A stretch of 64,000 nt of DNA from Halomonas sp. JB37 (GCF_002332255.1 NZ_NRGW01000001.1:1674001-1738000); one strand, 5' to 3'; shown: positions 9,711-19,783, counted from the first letter of the stretch. A program made the numbers and translations. Notes: generated by a model from the sequence alone, not told the origin.

Positions 9711-11054
9711 TCAATAGCGCTCGGGCGACGCTAGCTCACCGCGTAGCGAGTTGGGGAAGGCTTCAGTGATTTCAACATCAACAAAGTAGCCGATTAGCTC
9801 GGTAGGGTTGGCTGCCCGGAAGTTAACCACGCGGTTATTCTCGGTGCGTCCAGAAAGCTGGCCGGGGTCACGCGGCGAAAAACCATTCACCAGTACACGC
9901 TGGGTGGTTCCCATCATGCGGCGGCTGATCTGCGCCGTTTGCTGGAGGATCCGTTCTTGCAAGATGGCCAGGCGCTGCTTTTTAACACTCTCGGGTGTTT
10001 CATCGGGTAGGCCTGAGGCGGGCGTGCCTGGGCGTGCCGAATAAACAAAGCTAAACGAGTGATCGAAGCCGATTTGATGAATTAGATTCATCGTGGCTTC
10101 GAAATCTTCTTCGGTTTCGCCGGGAAAGCCAATAATGAAGTCAGAGGAGAAGCTAATATCCGGGCGGTTGGCGCGGATACGCTCCATCTTATCAATGTAT
10201 TCCGCCGCCGTATGGCCACGCTTCATCGCCGTGAGAATACGGTCAGAGCCGGACTGAACCGGTAGGTGCAGGTGGCTCACAAGTTCAGGGATATCCGCGA
10301 AAGCATCGATGAGGCTTTCAGTGAATTCAACCGGATGTGAGGTCGTGAAGCGCACGCGGTCAATGCCGTCTACCGCCGCCACGCAGGCAATTAACTCGGC
10401 TAGGTCGATCTCATCGCCCAGCTGATTTTCACCGCGGTAGGCGTTAACGTTCTGCCCCAGCATATTGATTTCGCGCACGCCTTGATCGGACAGGTGTATG
10501 ACTTCATCCATGACCGCTTCAAAGGGGCGAGAAACCTCCTCACCACGCGTGTACGGCACGACGCAGAAAGTGCAGTACTTTGAGCAGCCTTCCATAATCG
10601 ATACAAACGCCGAGGCGCCATCAGAGCTTGGCTTAGGCAGGTGATCGAATTTTTCGATTTCTGGAAAGGTAACGTCGACTGCGGCAATTTGATTATTGCT
10701 ACGAGCATCCAGCATTGAGGGTACGCGGTGCAGCGTTTGCGGCCCAAATACCATGTCTACATGCGGCGCACGTTTGCGAATCGCTTCGCCTTCCTGGCTT
10801 GCCACGCAGCCGCCAACGCCAATCACCAGGTCGGGATTCGCATCTTTGAGCTTTTTCCAGCGTCCCAACTGATGGAAAACCTTTTCCTGCGCTTTTTCGC
10901 GAATTGAGCAGGTGTTCAACAGAATAACATCCGCCTCGCGCTCATTGTCCGTGAGTTCGAGCTGGTGAGATTCACCGAGTAGATCCGCCATACGGGAGGA
11001 ATCATACTCGTTCATTTGGCAGCCGTGCGTTTTGATGAAGAGCTTCTTCGCCAT
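9711..11054 (-). CDS. miaB: tRNA-2-methylthio-N6-dimethylallyladenosine synthase
   Basis: MiaB is a radical-SAM methylthiotransferase that converts i6A37 to ms2i6A37 in tRNAs reading UNN codons. The 447-residue protein has the N-terminal UPF0004 domain with its three cysteines ([33 protein letters not shown]), the radical-SAM CxxxCxxC cluster ([15 protein letters not shown]) at about residue 158, and a C-terminal TRAM domain. It is the first gene of the ybeZ-ybeY-corC-lnt operon, the standard gammaproteobacterial order. Confidence 0.98.
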   Translation of the reverse strand: MAKKLFIKTHGCQMNEYDSSRMADLLGESHQLELTDNEREADVILLNTCSIREKAQEKVFHQLGRWKKLKDANPDLVIGVGGCVASQEGEAIRKRAPHVDMVFGPQTLHRVPSMLDARSNNQIAAVDVTFPEIEKFDHLPKPSSDGASAFVSIMEGCSKYCTFCVVPYTRGEEVSRPFEAVMDEVIHLSDQGVREINMLGQNVNAYRGENQLGDEIDLAELIACVAAVDGIDRVRFTTSHPVEFTESLIDAFADIPELVSHLHLPVQSGSDRILTAMKRGHTAAEYIDKMERIRANRPDISFSSDFIIGFPGETEEDFEATMNLIHQIGFDHSFSFVYSARPGTPASGLPDETPESVKKQRLAILQERILQQTAQISRRMMGTTQRVLVNGFSPRDPGQLSGRTENNRVVNFRAANPTELIGYFVDVEITEAFPNSLRGELASPERY

Positions 11055-11204
11055 CGGTACCTGTCATCTATGAGTCGTCGGGGGACGAGGATGAATGGAA
11101 AGTGATCGTGCGGCCCATGTTTGTCATCACCAGGCCGCAATCTTTAATAGCGGCATTATACGGATACAAGAAAGCAGCGGCTAGCGTTCCTCAATAATCG
11201 ATAC

Positions 11205-11232
11205 TTGACCATCACATTTCTATGGGTATACT
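11205..11232 (+). promoter_or_regulatory. Sigma-70 promoter of the tRNA-Asn cluster
   Basis: TTGACC at 11205-11210 and TATACT at 11227-11232 with a 16-base spacer lie 20 bases before the first tRNA-Asn. Both boxes are near consensus, as expected for a stable-RNA promoter. Confidence 0.8.
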
Positions 11233-11252
11233 ACGCACCGTGTTTGAGCAGT

Positions 11253-11328
11253 TCCTCGATAGCTCAGTTGGTAGAGCAAATGACTGTTAATCATTGGGTC
11301 ACAGGTTCGAGTCCTGTTCGAGGAGCCA
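11253..11328 (+). tRNA. tRNA-Asn (GTT), copy 1
   Basis: A 76-base tRNA with acceptor stem TCCTCGA / TCGAGGA, discriminator G and encoded CCA. The anticodon is GTT in ACTGTTAATC, and the T-loop is GTTCGAGTC. It decodes AAC and AAU. Confidence 0.98.
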
Positions 11329-11410
11329 ATATTTTGCGTAAAGTATTTGGCAAAAAAGTACTTGGCAAAATTTTTGAAAACGCTGTGTTAAACACGACAA
11401 CTTATTATGT

Positions 11411-11486
11411 TCCTCGATAGCTCAGTTGGTAGAGCAAATGACTGTTAATCATTGGGTCACAGGTTCGAGTCCTGTTCGAGGAGCCA
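11411..11486 (+). tRNA. tRNA-Asn (GTT), copy 2
   Basis: Identical over all 76 bases to the copy at 11253, including the encoded CCA. The 82-base spacer between them is AT-rich and has no promoter I can recognise, so the copies are probably co-transcribed. Confidence 0.98.
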
Positions 11487-11544
11487 AGTTGTACTGCCTT
11501 ATTTAACTATCGCTGACGGCTTACCGTTAAAGATAGCGCAAGAT

Positions 11545-11620
11545 TCCTCGATAGCTCAGTTGGTAGAGCAAATGACTGTTAATCATTGGGTCACAGGTTC
11601 GAGTCCTGTTCGAGGAGCCA
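11545..11620 (+). tRNA. tRNA-Asn (GTT), copy 3
   Basis: Third identical 76-base copy, after a 58-base spacer. I see no canonical terminator directly after it. The next 196 bases (11621-11816) hold no gene I can support. Confidence 0.98.
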
Positions 11621-11816
11621 TCTAGTACGCCTCGCATCATTTACGTCTTTGTAAGCTAGCAACCTTTCCGCTGTACTGTATTCTTACCCCTCATTAACTG
11701 CATCGCTATATCTTAGCCCGCTGCCGAATGGCACCAGGGTGTTTTATGCTGTTTAGCAAACGGGTATGTGACGATTGAGTGCTTTAAATAATGTTTTGAT
11801 GTCGTCAATTTAGCCA

Positions 11817-11850
11817 TTAAAAAACGCCGGCCCGTTGACGGTGCCGACGT
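11817..11850 (-). terminator. Likely terminator of the tail-specific protease gene
   Basis: Read on the minus strand, a GC-rich imperfect stem (GTCGGC...GCCGGC with an inner CCG/CGG) is followed by six T residues, starting about 18 bases after the stop codon. Confidence 0.7.
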
Positions 11851-11867
11851 TCGTTAGCCCTGATGAA

Positions 11868-13988
11868 TTAGCGTTTAGCGGCTAATCTGCGGTTGTCTTG
11901 GAGCTTGGCGTAGTCAAGTAAGATTTCTGCAGATTCAAGCACATGAGCGCGATCGACGGACGTTTTTTCGTCTTCTTCGCCTTCGCTTTCAGCATCTGAG
12001 TCCTCTGTCGCACCTTCTGCGCTTTCTGCGCCGTCTACGCCTTCGCTGCGAGCATCCATCCACTCGTCTAGCTCATCAAGACCCAGTGCACGACGGCGCT
12101 GGTTTTCCAGAGAGAGTTGCTCGGCTTCTTGCGCTTCCATTTCGCGCTTACGCTGCTCGCGATTTAAGCTCACGCTGGTGTGCTGCTCGCGTAGTTGGCG
12201 GGCCAGCGTTGACTGGCGCTCCAGGTAGCGGAAATTCGGATTGTTCTGCGCCCGGGTGTCGTGCTGGGCAATGAGTTTTTCCAGCACGTTTTCTGGCTCA
12301 CCATAGCGACGATACTGCACGTTTTGTACGGTATCCCACTCTAGCGCGTTATCTAGGCTGCTTTCGCCAATCCGCTCGGGATCAATCAAACTCGGAAAAA
12401 TAATGTCCGGTTCAACGCCGCGATTTTGCGTGCTGTCGCCAGAAATGCGATAGAACTTGGCGCGCGTTAGCTTAATTTGCCCGTGGCTTAGATCATTAAG
12501 CGTTTGCACCGTCCCTTTACCAAACGTTGATGTACCCAGAATCAGGCCGCGGCCATAGTCCTGTATGGCGCCAGCAAAGATTTCAGACGCTGAAGCAGAG
12601 AGACGGTTGACGAGAACGCCTAGCGGGCCGTCGTAGTGAGTGCCGGCTTCAGTATCGCCATACAGCTGAATACGGCCTTGAGCATCACGTACTTGCACCG
12701 TTGGGCCGCGATCGATAAACAGGCCGATCAGCGAATTAGCCTCTTGCAGTGCACCGCCGCCGTTGTTGCGAAGATCCAGCACAATGCCTTCTATGCCTTC
12801 TTCTTTGAGGCGATCGATTTCTCGCGCTACGTCACGCGTAGTGCTGCGATATTCTTCTTCACCAGCTTGGAATGCGTCAAAATCAACGTAAAAGGTAGGT
12901 ACGTTGATCACCCCAAGGCGATGGGGCTCACCGTCGCGTTCGACCTCAATCACTTCGCCGTGAGCGGCTTGATCTTCAAGGCTAACGGTGTCGCGAGTAA
13001 TTTCAACGGTTTGTGAGCGCGTCATATCAACTGCCTGAGCCGGCACTACATCCAGGCGAACGACAGAGCCTTTAGGGCCGCGAATGAGATCAACGACGTT
13101 GTCCAGGCGCATACCGACGACGTTGACCATCTCACCGTCTTCTTGGCCAACAGCAATGATGCGATCTGCTGGCTCCAAGATGCCTGCGCGTTCTGCGGGA
13201 CCGCCGGGCACCAGGCTTGCGACTTTGACGTATTCACCGTCAGATTGAAGCAGCGCGCCGATACCCTCCAGTGAAAGACTCATCTGAATATCGAATGACT
13301 CGCTTTGACGAGGAGAAAGATAGCCAGTGTGCGGCTCAATGCTGCCAGTGACTGCCGCCATGAGTACGCCGAAAACGTCTTCGGGTTCAGTCTGGTCTAT
13401 GCGAGTGAGCTGACCTTCGTAGCGTTGACGCAGGTTGCTTTCAATCTGCTCGTTATCCTGATCGGTTAGTGCAAGCGTGAGGGCATCATTTTTGAGGCGT
13501 TTGCGCCACAGGTCGTCCAGCTCGCTTTGACGCGTAGCCCACGGAGCGTCTTCACGATCAATCTCTAGACGCTCATTGCTCTCAAAATTAAAGTCTAGCC
13601 CTTCATCAAGCTGTGCAAGCAGTGACTCCAAGCGCGAACGCTGCCGCTCACTGAATGCATCGTATAACGCGAAAGCCTCGTCCAAGTCGCCGTTGAAAAT
13701 AGCGTCTGCCATGTCGGCTTCTAAGTGACGGTAGGGCTCAATATCACTACGTAACAGGTAAGCTCGCTGATTATCTAGAATGTCTAAATAGCGCTGGAAG
13801 ACGTCTTCTGACCACGCTTCATCAAAGTTAATATCAGCATAGTGGCCATAGCGGAGTGAGTCCGCGATTTCCACAGCCGCCTGGCGTTGTTCGTCGGTCG
13901 GCTCAAGTTGCGCTAATGCTGCTGGGCTGGTAATAACCAGCATGACAGCTAGGGCGACCGAACGCGAAAGCGTTGCAAACAAGCTCAT
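11868..13988 (-). CDS. prc: Carboxy-terminal (tail-specific) processing protease Prc/Tsp
   Basis: A 706-residue periplasmic serine protease of family S41 that trims or degrades envelope proteins from their C-termini. The N-terminus has a signal peptide ending near ALAQ (residues 1-26). A PDZ domain lies near residues 240-330 (SLEGIGALLQ, then GGPAERAGILEPADRI). The Ser-Lys catalytic dyad sits in SASASEIFAGAIQDYGR and STFGKGTVQ. The length is close to E. coli Prc (682 residues). The last 60 residues are acidic with Glu/Ser/Ala repeats before a basic end. Divergent from the aminopeptidase gene, with 138 bases between. Confidence 0.96.
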   Translation of the reverse strand: MSLFATLSRSVALAVMLVITSPAALAQLEPTDEQRQAAVEIADSLRYGHYADINFDEAWSEDVFQRYLDILDNQRAYLLRSDIEPYRHLEADMADAIFNGDLDEAFALYDAFSERQRSRLESLLAQLDEGLDFNFESNERLEIDREDAPWATRQSELDDLWRKRLKNDALTLALTDQDNEQIESNLRQRYEGQLTRIDQTEPEDVFGVLMAAVTGSIEPHTGYLSPRQSESFDIQMSLSLEGIGALLQSDGEYVKVASLVPGGPAERAGILEPADRIIAVGQEDGEMVNVVGMRLDNVVDLIRGPKGSVVRLDVVPAQAVDMTRSQTVEITRDTVSLEDQAAHGEVIEVERDGEPHRLGVINVPTFYVDFDAFQAGEEEYRSTTRDVAREIDRLKEEGIEGIVLDLRNNGGGALQEANSLIGLFIDRGPTVQVRDAQGRIQLYGDTEAGTHYDGPLGVLVNRLSASASEIFAGAIQDYGRGLILGTSTFGKGTVQTLNDLSHGQIKLTRAKFYRISGDSTQNRGVEPDIIFPSLIDPERIGESSLDNALEWDTVQNVQYRRYGEPENVLEKLIAQHDTRAQNNPNFRYLERQSTLARQLREQHTSVSLNREQRKREMEAQEAEQLSLENQRRRALGLDELDEWMDARSEGVDGAESAEGATEDSDAESEGEEDEKTSVDRAHVLESAEILLDYAKLQDNRRLAAKR

Positions 13989-14126
13989 CAGTCAAGCTCT
14001 CCCGGATTTGTGTACACTCATTCTTCCCTAGACTCGCGTATGACCCATGAGTTGCGTAGGGCCGAGGGATATTGTAGCAGGTCGTTTGCACGATGAGACT
14101 CAATCATTACTGTTATGAGGATTTCC

Positions 14127-15446
14127 ATGTCCGAGACTTTCAACGCTGATCGTTTAACGCGTCTATGCGATTTTCTGCGCCGATCGCCGACTCCATGGCA
14201 TGCCGCAGGCAATATGGCGGCACGCTTGGAGCAAGCTGGGTTTCAGCGGCTGGAAGAGAAGGCAAATTGGCAGTTGACGCCGGGCGAGCGCTATTACGTC
14301 ACCCGCAATGACTCGGCGATTATTGCTTTTCAGCTGCCAGTGTCTGAATTAACCAGCCTGCGCATGATCGGCGCACATACCGATAGCCCTGGGCTGCACT
14401 TAAAACCTAACGCGACACAGCGGTCTGCTGGCTGGCTACAGCTGGGCGTGCAGGTGTACGGCGGCGTGTTGTTAGCACCATGGTTTGACCGGGATTTGGG
14501 ATTAGCGGGCAGGGTGCATGTACGTCATGCCGATGGGCGCTTAGAAAGCGTGCTGCTTAACGTTGATCAGCCGGTTGCTATGGTGCCGAGCCTAGCGATC
14601 CACCTTGATCGCGATGTGAACAGCGGACGCGCGTTGAATGCTCAAACGCAAATGGCGCCCGTGCTGATGCAGAGCGAGACGGCCACACTCAGCGAGCTGT
14701 TGGCGCAATGGGTAAGCGAGCAGCATGGCTTAAATGATATTGAGATCGTTGATTTTGAACTAAGTTTTTACGATGTACAGCCGCCGTCTTTGGTCGGCGT
14801 AAAGCAACAGCTGGTGGCAAGCGCACGCTTAGATAACCTGCTTTCTTGTTTTATTGGTTTGGAAGCGCTGTTGGCCTGCGATGGCGCTCAGGGCACGCTA
14901 TTGGTCGCCAATGATCACGAAGAAGTTGGTAGCGCTAGCGCCTGCGGCGCCCAAGGCCCATTTTTAGCAGACGTGCTCAAGCGCATTAATGCTCAAGTGG
15001 GTGGCCGCGAGGGTGATAAAGGCAGTGAGGAATCGCTAATTCAGTTGATTCAGTCGTCTTACATGATTTCGTGTGATAACGCTCACGCACTGCATCCTAA
15101 CTTCCGCGATAAGCACGATGAGCGTCACGGCCCTGCGATTAACGGTGGCCCGGTGATTAAGGTGAATGCTAGCCAGCGCTATGCCACCAATAGCGTGACA
15201 GGGGCGTTATTTAGAGATGTGTGCCGCGAGGCGGGCGTGCCGGTACAGTCGTTTGTAACGCGAGCGGATATGGGCTGTGGCAGCACGATTGGGCCAATTA
15301 CCGCCACAGAGTTAGGTGTTCCCACCATTGACGTTGGCATCCCCCAATGGGCAATGCACTCCATCCGGGAAACGGCAGGTACTCACGACGTTGAGCACTT
15401 GACTCGCGCGCTGACGCTATTTCTAAATCGAGCGGTCTTGAGCTGA
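14127..15446 (+). CDS. apeB: M18-family aspartyl/general aminopeptidase
   Basis: A 439-residue cytosolic zinc aminopeptidase that removes N-terminal residues, often acidic ones, from peptides. Family motifs are visible: IGAHTDSPGLHLKP with the first metal His and Asp, SARLDNLLSCF with the bridging Asp, NDHEEVGSASACGA with the catalytic Glu pair, and the C-terminal MHSIRET with a metal His. I prefer the ATG at 14127, which has GAGG six bases upstream, over the in-frame ATG at 14115. Terminated by the hairpin at 15498. The symbol follows the usual name for proteobacterial M18 enzymes. Confidence 0.93.
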   Translation: MSETFNADRLTRLCDFLRRSPTPWHAAGNMAARLEQAGFQRLEEKANWQLTPGERYYVTRNDSAIIAFQLPVSELTSLRMIGAHTDSPGLHLKPNATQRSAGWLQLGVQVYGGVLLAPWFDRDLGLAGRVHVRHADGRLESVLLNVDQPVAMVPSLAIHLDRDVNSGRALNAQTQMAPVLMQSETATLSELLAQWVSEQHGLNDIEIVDFELSFYDVQPPSLVGVKQQLVASARLDNLLSCFIGLEALLACDGAQGTLLVANDHEEVGSASACGAQGPFLADVLKRINAQVGGREGDKGSEESLIQLIQSSYMISCDNAHALHPNFRDKHDERHGPAINGGPVIKVNASQRYATNSVTGALFRDVCREAGVPVQSFVTRADMGCGSTIGPITATELGVPTIDVGIPQWAMHSIRETAGTHDVEHLTRALTLFLNRAVLS

Positions 15447-15497
15447 CGTAGGTAGCCGAAGCAGGTAAGAACCTAAATAGATAATAGCAAAGCAAAA

Positions 15498-15527
15498 AGC
15501 CCGCTGATGTGATCAGCGGGCTTTTTT
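15498..15527 (+). terminator. Rho-independent terminator of the M18 aminopeptidase gene
   Basis: An 11-bp perfect stem (AGCCCGCTGAT / ATCAGCGGGCT) with a GTG loop and a six-T run. An A run on the 5' side means it could also stop minus-strand transcription coming from the tRNA-Met. Confidence 0.93.
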
Positions 15528-15545
15528 GTACTGCTTAAATGCGTT

Positions 15546-15622
15546 TGGTGGCTACGCCCTGATTTGAACAGGGGACCCCATCATTATGAGTGATGTGCTC
15601 TAACCAGCTGAGCTACGTAGCC
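15546..15622 (-). tRNA. tRNA-Met (CAT), elongator
   Basis: A 77-base tRNA on the minus strand: acceptor GGCTACG pairs with CGTAGCC, discriminator A, encoded CCA. The anticodon loop CTCATAA gives CAT. The GGCTACGTAGCTCAG start matches E. coli elongator tRNA-Met; the initiator would have an unpaired C at position 1. Confidence 0.96.
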
Positions 15623-15725
15623 TTTCAACGGGGGCGAATGATACCAGAGATATTTCGCTCGTCAACTGCTTCGTGCCAAGAATCATATCGGCAACCTGTC
15701 CAGCGTGGTCGATAGTGTTTTTTAC

Positions 15726-17849
15726 TCACTCTTGTTTTGGCTCACTGCTCGAGTGTTTTTCTGGCGTTTCAGCAGTGTGTGAAATATGCGGGCGATCAAG
15801 GGCATTGCGCCAAGCGCGATGTAAGCCACGTTGAACATCGTCGAAGACCTGCTGAGAAATTAGCCGGTCTTGTACCATTTCTTCCATGCTCTCAGTACTT
15901 CGGCGGAGCGCAAAAAGTCGTAGCATGCGCTGTTCGAGACGATACGCATGGGGGCCAAACTGTGCTTCCGTTTGCTGGATCGCCTGGTCAACCGCGGTAA
16001 TTCGGACGTCGAGTATCTCATCGAGCAAGGCGCACATGCGCTCACCGAAGAGTGGCGTTAGCCGCTGCGTATTGTAGTGGCGCAGCTCCTCAAGCGCGGC
16101 ACGACGGCAAATCAGCAGCTCAAAACGGTTGGTCAGCAGCCACGACAGCGGCCAGCGTATGCGTAGGTGGCGGTTGAGCCAGATGCTTGGTTTTAGCCAG
16201 AGGCTGGTGGCCAGAATTTTACGTGCTTCTCGGTTGTATCCAATACGGCCGTCTGAGCGGACGGCATCAATAGTTCTGCCACTGTTATGCATCATGGCAT
16301 CCAGGTTGTGAATGCTGGTGACGCCGCTGCCATAGCGAGGAATAAGGTCGCGTTCTCGAATTGCCAGCGTGACCAGGGCGATGGTCATTCGGTCACGCTC
16401 TGGAAGGGCTTGATCAAGATCTAGCGGTGCCGTTTCAATGGCCATGTCGCGGTGATAGCGCGCAATGACTTCCTCAGTGATTGACGGAGCAATATGAAGA
16501 TTGTGCGCGGTGCGCTTGACAGCATTTTCGACATCCGTGGTCGATAGACGAATCGCTTGCTGCTGAAGAGCGCTGTCGTGGTGGCTTAACTTATTGAGCT
16601 TTAGGCAGCGAATAACGCCGCGCAGGCTGGCGCCGTTAACTAATAGGCTGAATAGCACGAAGCCGGTAGCCAAAATAGCCACGAAGTGGCGGATCTGTTC
16701 GGGGAGTGCCGTTTGCTCCGCTATGCCCAGGGCCAGCACGAGCGTCACCGCACCGCGTAATCCCCCCCAAGTAATGGCTAGCTTGTAGCTGGCACTGATA
16801 GGGGCAGAAAGTTTGAGCCGGCTGAGCAGTGGCAAAAAGCCGAATAAAGCCACTAGGCGGGCCAGTAGGGTCGCAACGATAACGACGGCGAGCATTGGTA
16901 GCCATGCAAGCGTAATGCCCTCCAGCATTTTCGGCACCTGCAGTGCGGCTAGCAGGAACACGGTGGCACCAGCGAGCGAGGCAATTTGCGCCCAAAGTAG
17001 CTGTAGATACGCCCAGTTGGCGGGTGAAGTGCGCGTTCGCCCTAGCCCGCTGAGCACTAGCCCCGTGGCCACCACCGCCACAACGCCCGATACCCCAATG
17101 CTTTCGCCAATAAGGTAGACGGGGTAGGGCAACGAAAGCGTTAGCGCCGTTTGTGCTTTGCCATCATTGCCAAAAAATGCCAGTACAGCAGCGCCAATTC
17201 TTCCGGCCGCGGCGCCAAACAGTAGGCCTCCACCGAAGTCGGCCGCGAGGGCCCAGGCGCCTGCTTGCCACGTCGCAGCGGCTGCATTGCCGGTGAGCGA
17301 TGCCACCAGCACGCCAACGATAGCAATGGCGGCAGCATCATTAAGTAGGCTTTCTCCTTCAACTAAGCGTATCAGTCGTGCCGGGGCACCCACGCTGCGA
17401 AAAATCGCAATCACTGCCGATGGGTCGGTCGTCGCAATGACCGCTCCCAGCAACAGGCCGGTCGAGAGTGCCACGCCGCTCAATAGCCACACCGAGACGC
17501 CGACCATACCGGTGGCAATAAAAACAGCGACCACTGCCAGCAGCAAAATAGGTGCCGCATCCGGCATCATTTCGCGGACATCAACACTCAGTGCCGCTTG
17601 AAAAAGCAAGGGAGGCAGGAATATCCACAGGTAGATTTCGGCAGGTAGTGATGCGGTCAAAAGCGGGTCGAACTGATGGATCTCTGGCCACAGTGTTGAC
17701 AGGGTGGCGTATGAGAAGCCGAGCGTCATGCCCACTAGCGCCAATAATGTCGCTTCAGGAAAGGCCGTGCGCGCAGAGAACCACTGCACAAACGCAATAA
17801 TGGAGAGTAGTAAGCTACCCAGGATCAGTAAATTGAACAGTATTTCCAT
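15726..17849 (-). CDS. CPA1-family Na+/H+ antiporter with large cytoplasmic C-terminus
   Basis: An inner-membrane sodium/proton exchanger for pH and salt homeostasis. About 12 hydrophobic segments fill the first 410 residues. The CPA1 signatures ATTDPSAVIAIFRSVGAP and VEGESLLNDAAAIAIVG, containing the ion-binding Asp residues, are intact. About 300 cytoplasmic residues follow, mostly helical and with no recognised domain. I use the ATG at 17849 (MEILFNLLILG, 707 residues), which opens at the first membrane segment; an in-frame TTG at 17885 would add 12 residues. No MRP or other antiporter genes are adjacent. Confidence 0.93.
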   Translation of the reverse strand: MEILFNLLILGSLLLSIIAFVQWFSARTAFPEATLLALVGMTLGFSYATLSTLWPEIHQFDPLLTASLPAEIYLWIFLPPLLFQAALSVDVREMMPDAAPILLLAVVAVFIATGMVGVSVWLLSGVALSTGLLLGAVIATTDPSAVIAIFRSVGAPARLIRLVEGESLLNDAAAIAIVGVLVASLTGNAAAATWQAGAWALAADFGGGLLFGAAAGRIGAAVLAFFGNDGKAQTALTLSLPYPVYLIGESIGVSGVVAVVATGLVLSGLGRTRTSPANWAYLQLLWAQIASLAGATVFLLAALQVPKMLEGITLAWLPMLAVVIVATLLARLVALFGFLPLLSRLKLSAPISASYKLAITWGGLRGAVTLVLALGIAEQTALPEQIRHFVAILATGFVLFSLLVNGASLRGVIRCLKLNKLSHHDSALQQQAIRLSTTDVENAVKRTAHNLHIAPSITEEVIARYHRDMAIETAPLDLDQALPERDRMTIALVTLAIRERDLIPRYGSGVTSIHNLDAMMHNSGRTIDAVRSDGRIGYNREARKILATSLWLKPSIWLNRHLRIRWPLSWLLTNRFELLICRRAALEELRHYNTQRLTPLFGERMCALLDEILDVRITAVDQAIQQTEAQFGPHAYRLEQRMLRLFALRRSTESMEEMVQDRLISQQVFDDVQRGLHRAWRNALDRPHISHTAETPEKHSSSEPKQE

Positions 17850-17936
17850 GGATAATACGTTCCAGCCAGATAAAGTCTGGGGCAAGTATCGATGGCTTGA
17901 GGCGATGCTTTCTTAAGCACATCGTTTATCAGGCGT

Positions 17937-17979
17937 GCCGCACGGCCCTGAGCGCATTGATGCGCCTAGGGCCTGCGGC
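17937..17979. repeat. Long near-perfect hairpin between the antiporter and ychF genes
   Basis: Three consecutive 6-bp paired blocks (GCCGCA/TGCGGC, GGCCCT/AGGGCC, GCGCAT/ATGCGC) are separated only by a one-base bulge and one 2x2 internal mismatch, with a TG tip. It starts about 10 bases after the ychF stop. There is no U run, so termination efficiency is uncertain. Confidence 0.7.
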
Positions 17980-17989
17980 GTCGTGACAA

Positions 17990-19081
17990 TTAGACGTTGA
18001 AGCGGAAGTGAACTACGTCGCCATCTTTAACAATGTACTCTTTGCCTTCCAGACGCCATTTACCGGCATCTTTGGCGCCCTGCTCGCCGTTTAGCGAAAC
18101 AAAGTCGTCGTACGCGACAACTTCGGCGCGGATAAAGCCTTTTTGGAAGTCGGTGTGAATCACGCCGGCGGCCTCAGGGGCGGTGGCGCCTTCTTTAACC
18201 GTCCATGCGCGGACTTCTTTTACGCCGGCGGTGAAGTAGGTTTGAAGGCCCAATAATGAGTAGCCTGCACGAATGACGCGATCCAGTCCTGGCTCTTCCA
18301 TGCCCATTTCGCTTAAGAACATAGAGCGTTCTTCATCATCCAGCTCGGCGATTTCAGCTTCCAGCTGATTGCACACGGGTACCACGAGTGCGCCTTCCTC
18401 AGCGGCGATTTCATTAACAATGTCCAAATAGGGATTGTTCTCGAAGCCGTCTTCGTTGACGTTAGCGATGTACATGGTGGGTTTCAGCGTTAAGAAGCCA
18501 AAGCTCTTCACCTGGCGCTGTTCTTCTTCGCTCAAGCCAAAGCTGCGCAAAGGAAACCCTTCCGCTACGTGCGGCTGAATGCGGTCTAGGATTGCTTTAG
18601 TAGCAATTGCATCTTTGTCGCCGCCTTTCACCGAGCGAACGAGGCGCTGGCTGGCTTTTTCAACGGTATCGAGATCGGCAAGGGCGAGCTCGAGGTTAAT
18701 CGTTTCGATATCGGCGCGTGGGTCGACGTGGTTGGCTACGTGAATGACGTTGTCATTATCGAAGCAACGCACAACATGAGCGATGGCTTGGGTTTCACGA
18801 ATATTGGCCAGGAATTTATTGCCTAAACCTTCGCCCTTGGAGGCGCCCGCGACCAGGCCGGCAATGTCGACAAACTCCATCGTGGTCGGCAGTACTTTTT
18901 GCGGCTTGACGATCTCAGCAAGCTTGTCGAGACGCGGGTCCGGCATCGGAACGATACCCACGTTCGGCTCAATGGTGCAGAAGGGGAAGTTCTCTGCATC
19001 GATGCCTGACTTTGTCAGTGCATTAAACAGTGTGGACTTGCCGACGTTGGGCAGACCGACGATGCCGCAGTTGAAACCCAT
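17990..19081 (-). CDS. ychF: Obg-family ATPase YchF (OLA1 type)
   Basis: A 363-residue ribosome-associated P-loop protein that binds ATP rather than GTP and is linked to oxidative-stress responses. G1 is [16 protein letters not shown]3 is [19 protein letters not shown], and the C-terminal TGS domain ends [20 protein letters not shown]. The length matches E. coli YchF (363 residues). It lies downstream of pth with a gap of about 114 bases, the order also known from Pseudomonas and enterics. Confidence 0.98.
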   Translation of the reverse strand: MGFNCGIVGLPNVGKSTLFNALTKSGIDAENFPFCTIEPNVGIVPMPDPRLDKLAEIVKPQKVLPTTMEFVDIAGLVAGASKGEGLGNKFLANIRETQAIAHVVRCFDNDNVIHVANHVDPRADIETINLELALADLDTVEKASQRLVRSVKGGDKDAIATKAILDRIQPHVAEGFPLRSFGLSEEEQRQVKSFGFLTLKPTMYIANVNEDGFENNPYLDIVNEIAAEEGALVVPVCNQLEAEIAELDDEERSMFLSEMGMEEPGLDRVIRAGYSLLGLQTYFTAGVKEVRAWTVKEGATAPEAAGVIHTDFQKGFIRAEVVAYDDFVSLNGEQGAKDAGKWRLEGKEYIVKDGDVVHFRFNV

Positions 19082-19195
19082 AAAATGTTCCTGAAAAGTG
19101 TTTGTGTAAATAAGGCGGTGAGGCGTGAAAGTAATCGCTATTCTACGAGATGCGCTAGCCGTCAGCCACCGACTTAACGATGGCCTTTCGAAAGC

Positions 19196-19783
19196 TTACT
19201 CTGGCTTAAGGCTATGTAACTTATTCATGGCTTTTGCCCAGTCGCCTGATAGTGCTAATGGCAGGGTGGCGATGCACTCATCTGTGGCGCGAACAATGGC
19301 TTCTTGTTCGGCCTTGCCGGGGCGCCCTAGAACATAATTGGTCACCTGGCGTGCTTCACCGGGATGGCCAATGCCAATCCGTACGCGATGAAACTGCTTC
19401 TGATCACCTAATGCGCTGATAATGTCGCGCAGCCCGTTATGTCCGCCGTGCCCACCACCGGTTTTATAGCGTGCCTGGCCGGGAGGCAGGTCGAGCTCAT
19501 CATGAGCGACCAGTAAGTTTTCAGGCGTAAGCTTAAAAAACTGACACAGTGCTGCCACGGCGGCGCCACTGCGATTCATAAAGGTAGCGGGATTGAGTAG
19601 ATGTAGCTCATGCTCGCCCATCCGCACTTTTGCATAGTGGCCGAAAAACTTTTTTTCCGGGCGCAGTTCACCGTGGGCAATTTGCGCAATGGCATCGACT
19701 AGCCAGAAGCCGGCGTTATGTCGCGTGGCTTCATATTCAGCACCTGGGTTGCCTAGCCCAATAATGGCCTTTACCTGGCTCAT
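19196..19783 (-). CDS. pth: Peptidyl-tRNA hydrolase
   Basis: Pth releases peptides from peptidyl-tRNAs that fall off the ribosome. The 195-residue protein starts VKAIIGLGNPGAEYEATRHNAGF, with the catalytic His in TRHNAGF and the Asp in AHDELDLPPGQ, and has the usual GGHGGHNGLRDI motif. I start at the ATG at 19783 because GGAGG lies seven bases upstream on the minus strand. An upstream in-frame start at 19873 would add 30 residues that match nothing in the family and run into the preceding terminator. Confidence 0.98.
   Translation of the reverse strand: MSQVKAIIGLGNPGAEYEATRHNAGFWLVDAIAQIAHGELRPEKKFFGHYAKVRMGEHELHLLNPATFMNRSGAAVAALCQFFKLTPENLLVAHDELDLPPGQARYKTGGGHGGHNGLRDIISALGDQKQFHRVRIGIGHPGEARQVTNYVLGRPGKAEQEAIVRATDECIATLPLALSGDWAKAMNKLHSLKPE

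Noticed and set aside
11329..11544. Repeated 76-base blocks considered as a CRISPR-like array
   Set aside because: The repeats are complete tRNA-Asn genes with cloverleaf pairing and CCA; spacers differ in length (82 and 58 bases).
16813..17601. Open frames (101 and 147 codons) opposite the Na+/H+ antiporter
   Set aside because: Ala/Thr/Pro-rich antisense shadows of a hydrophobic GC-rich gene; no start signal.
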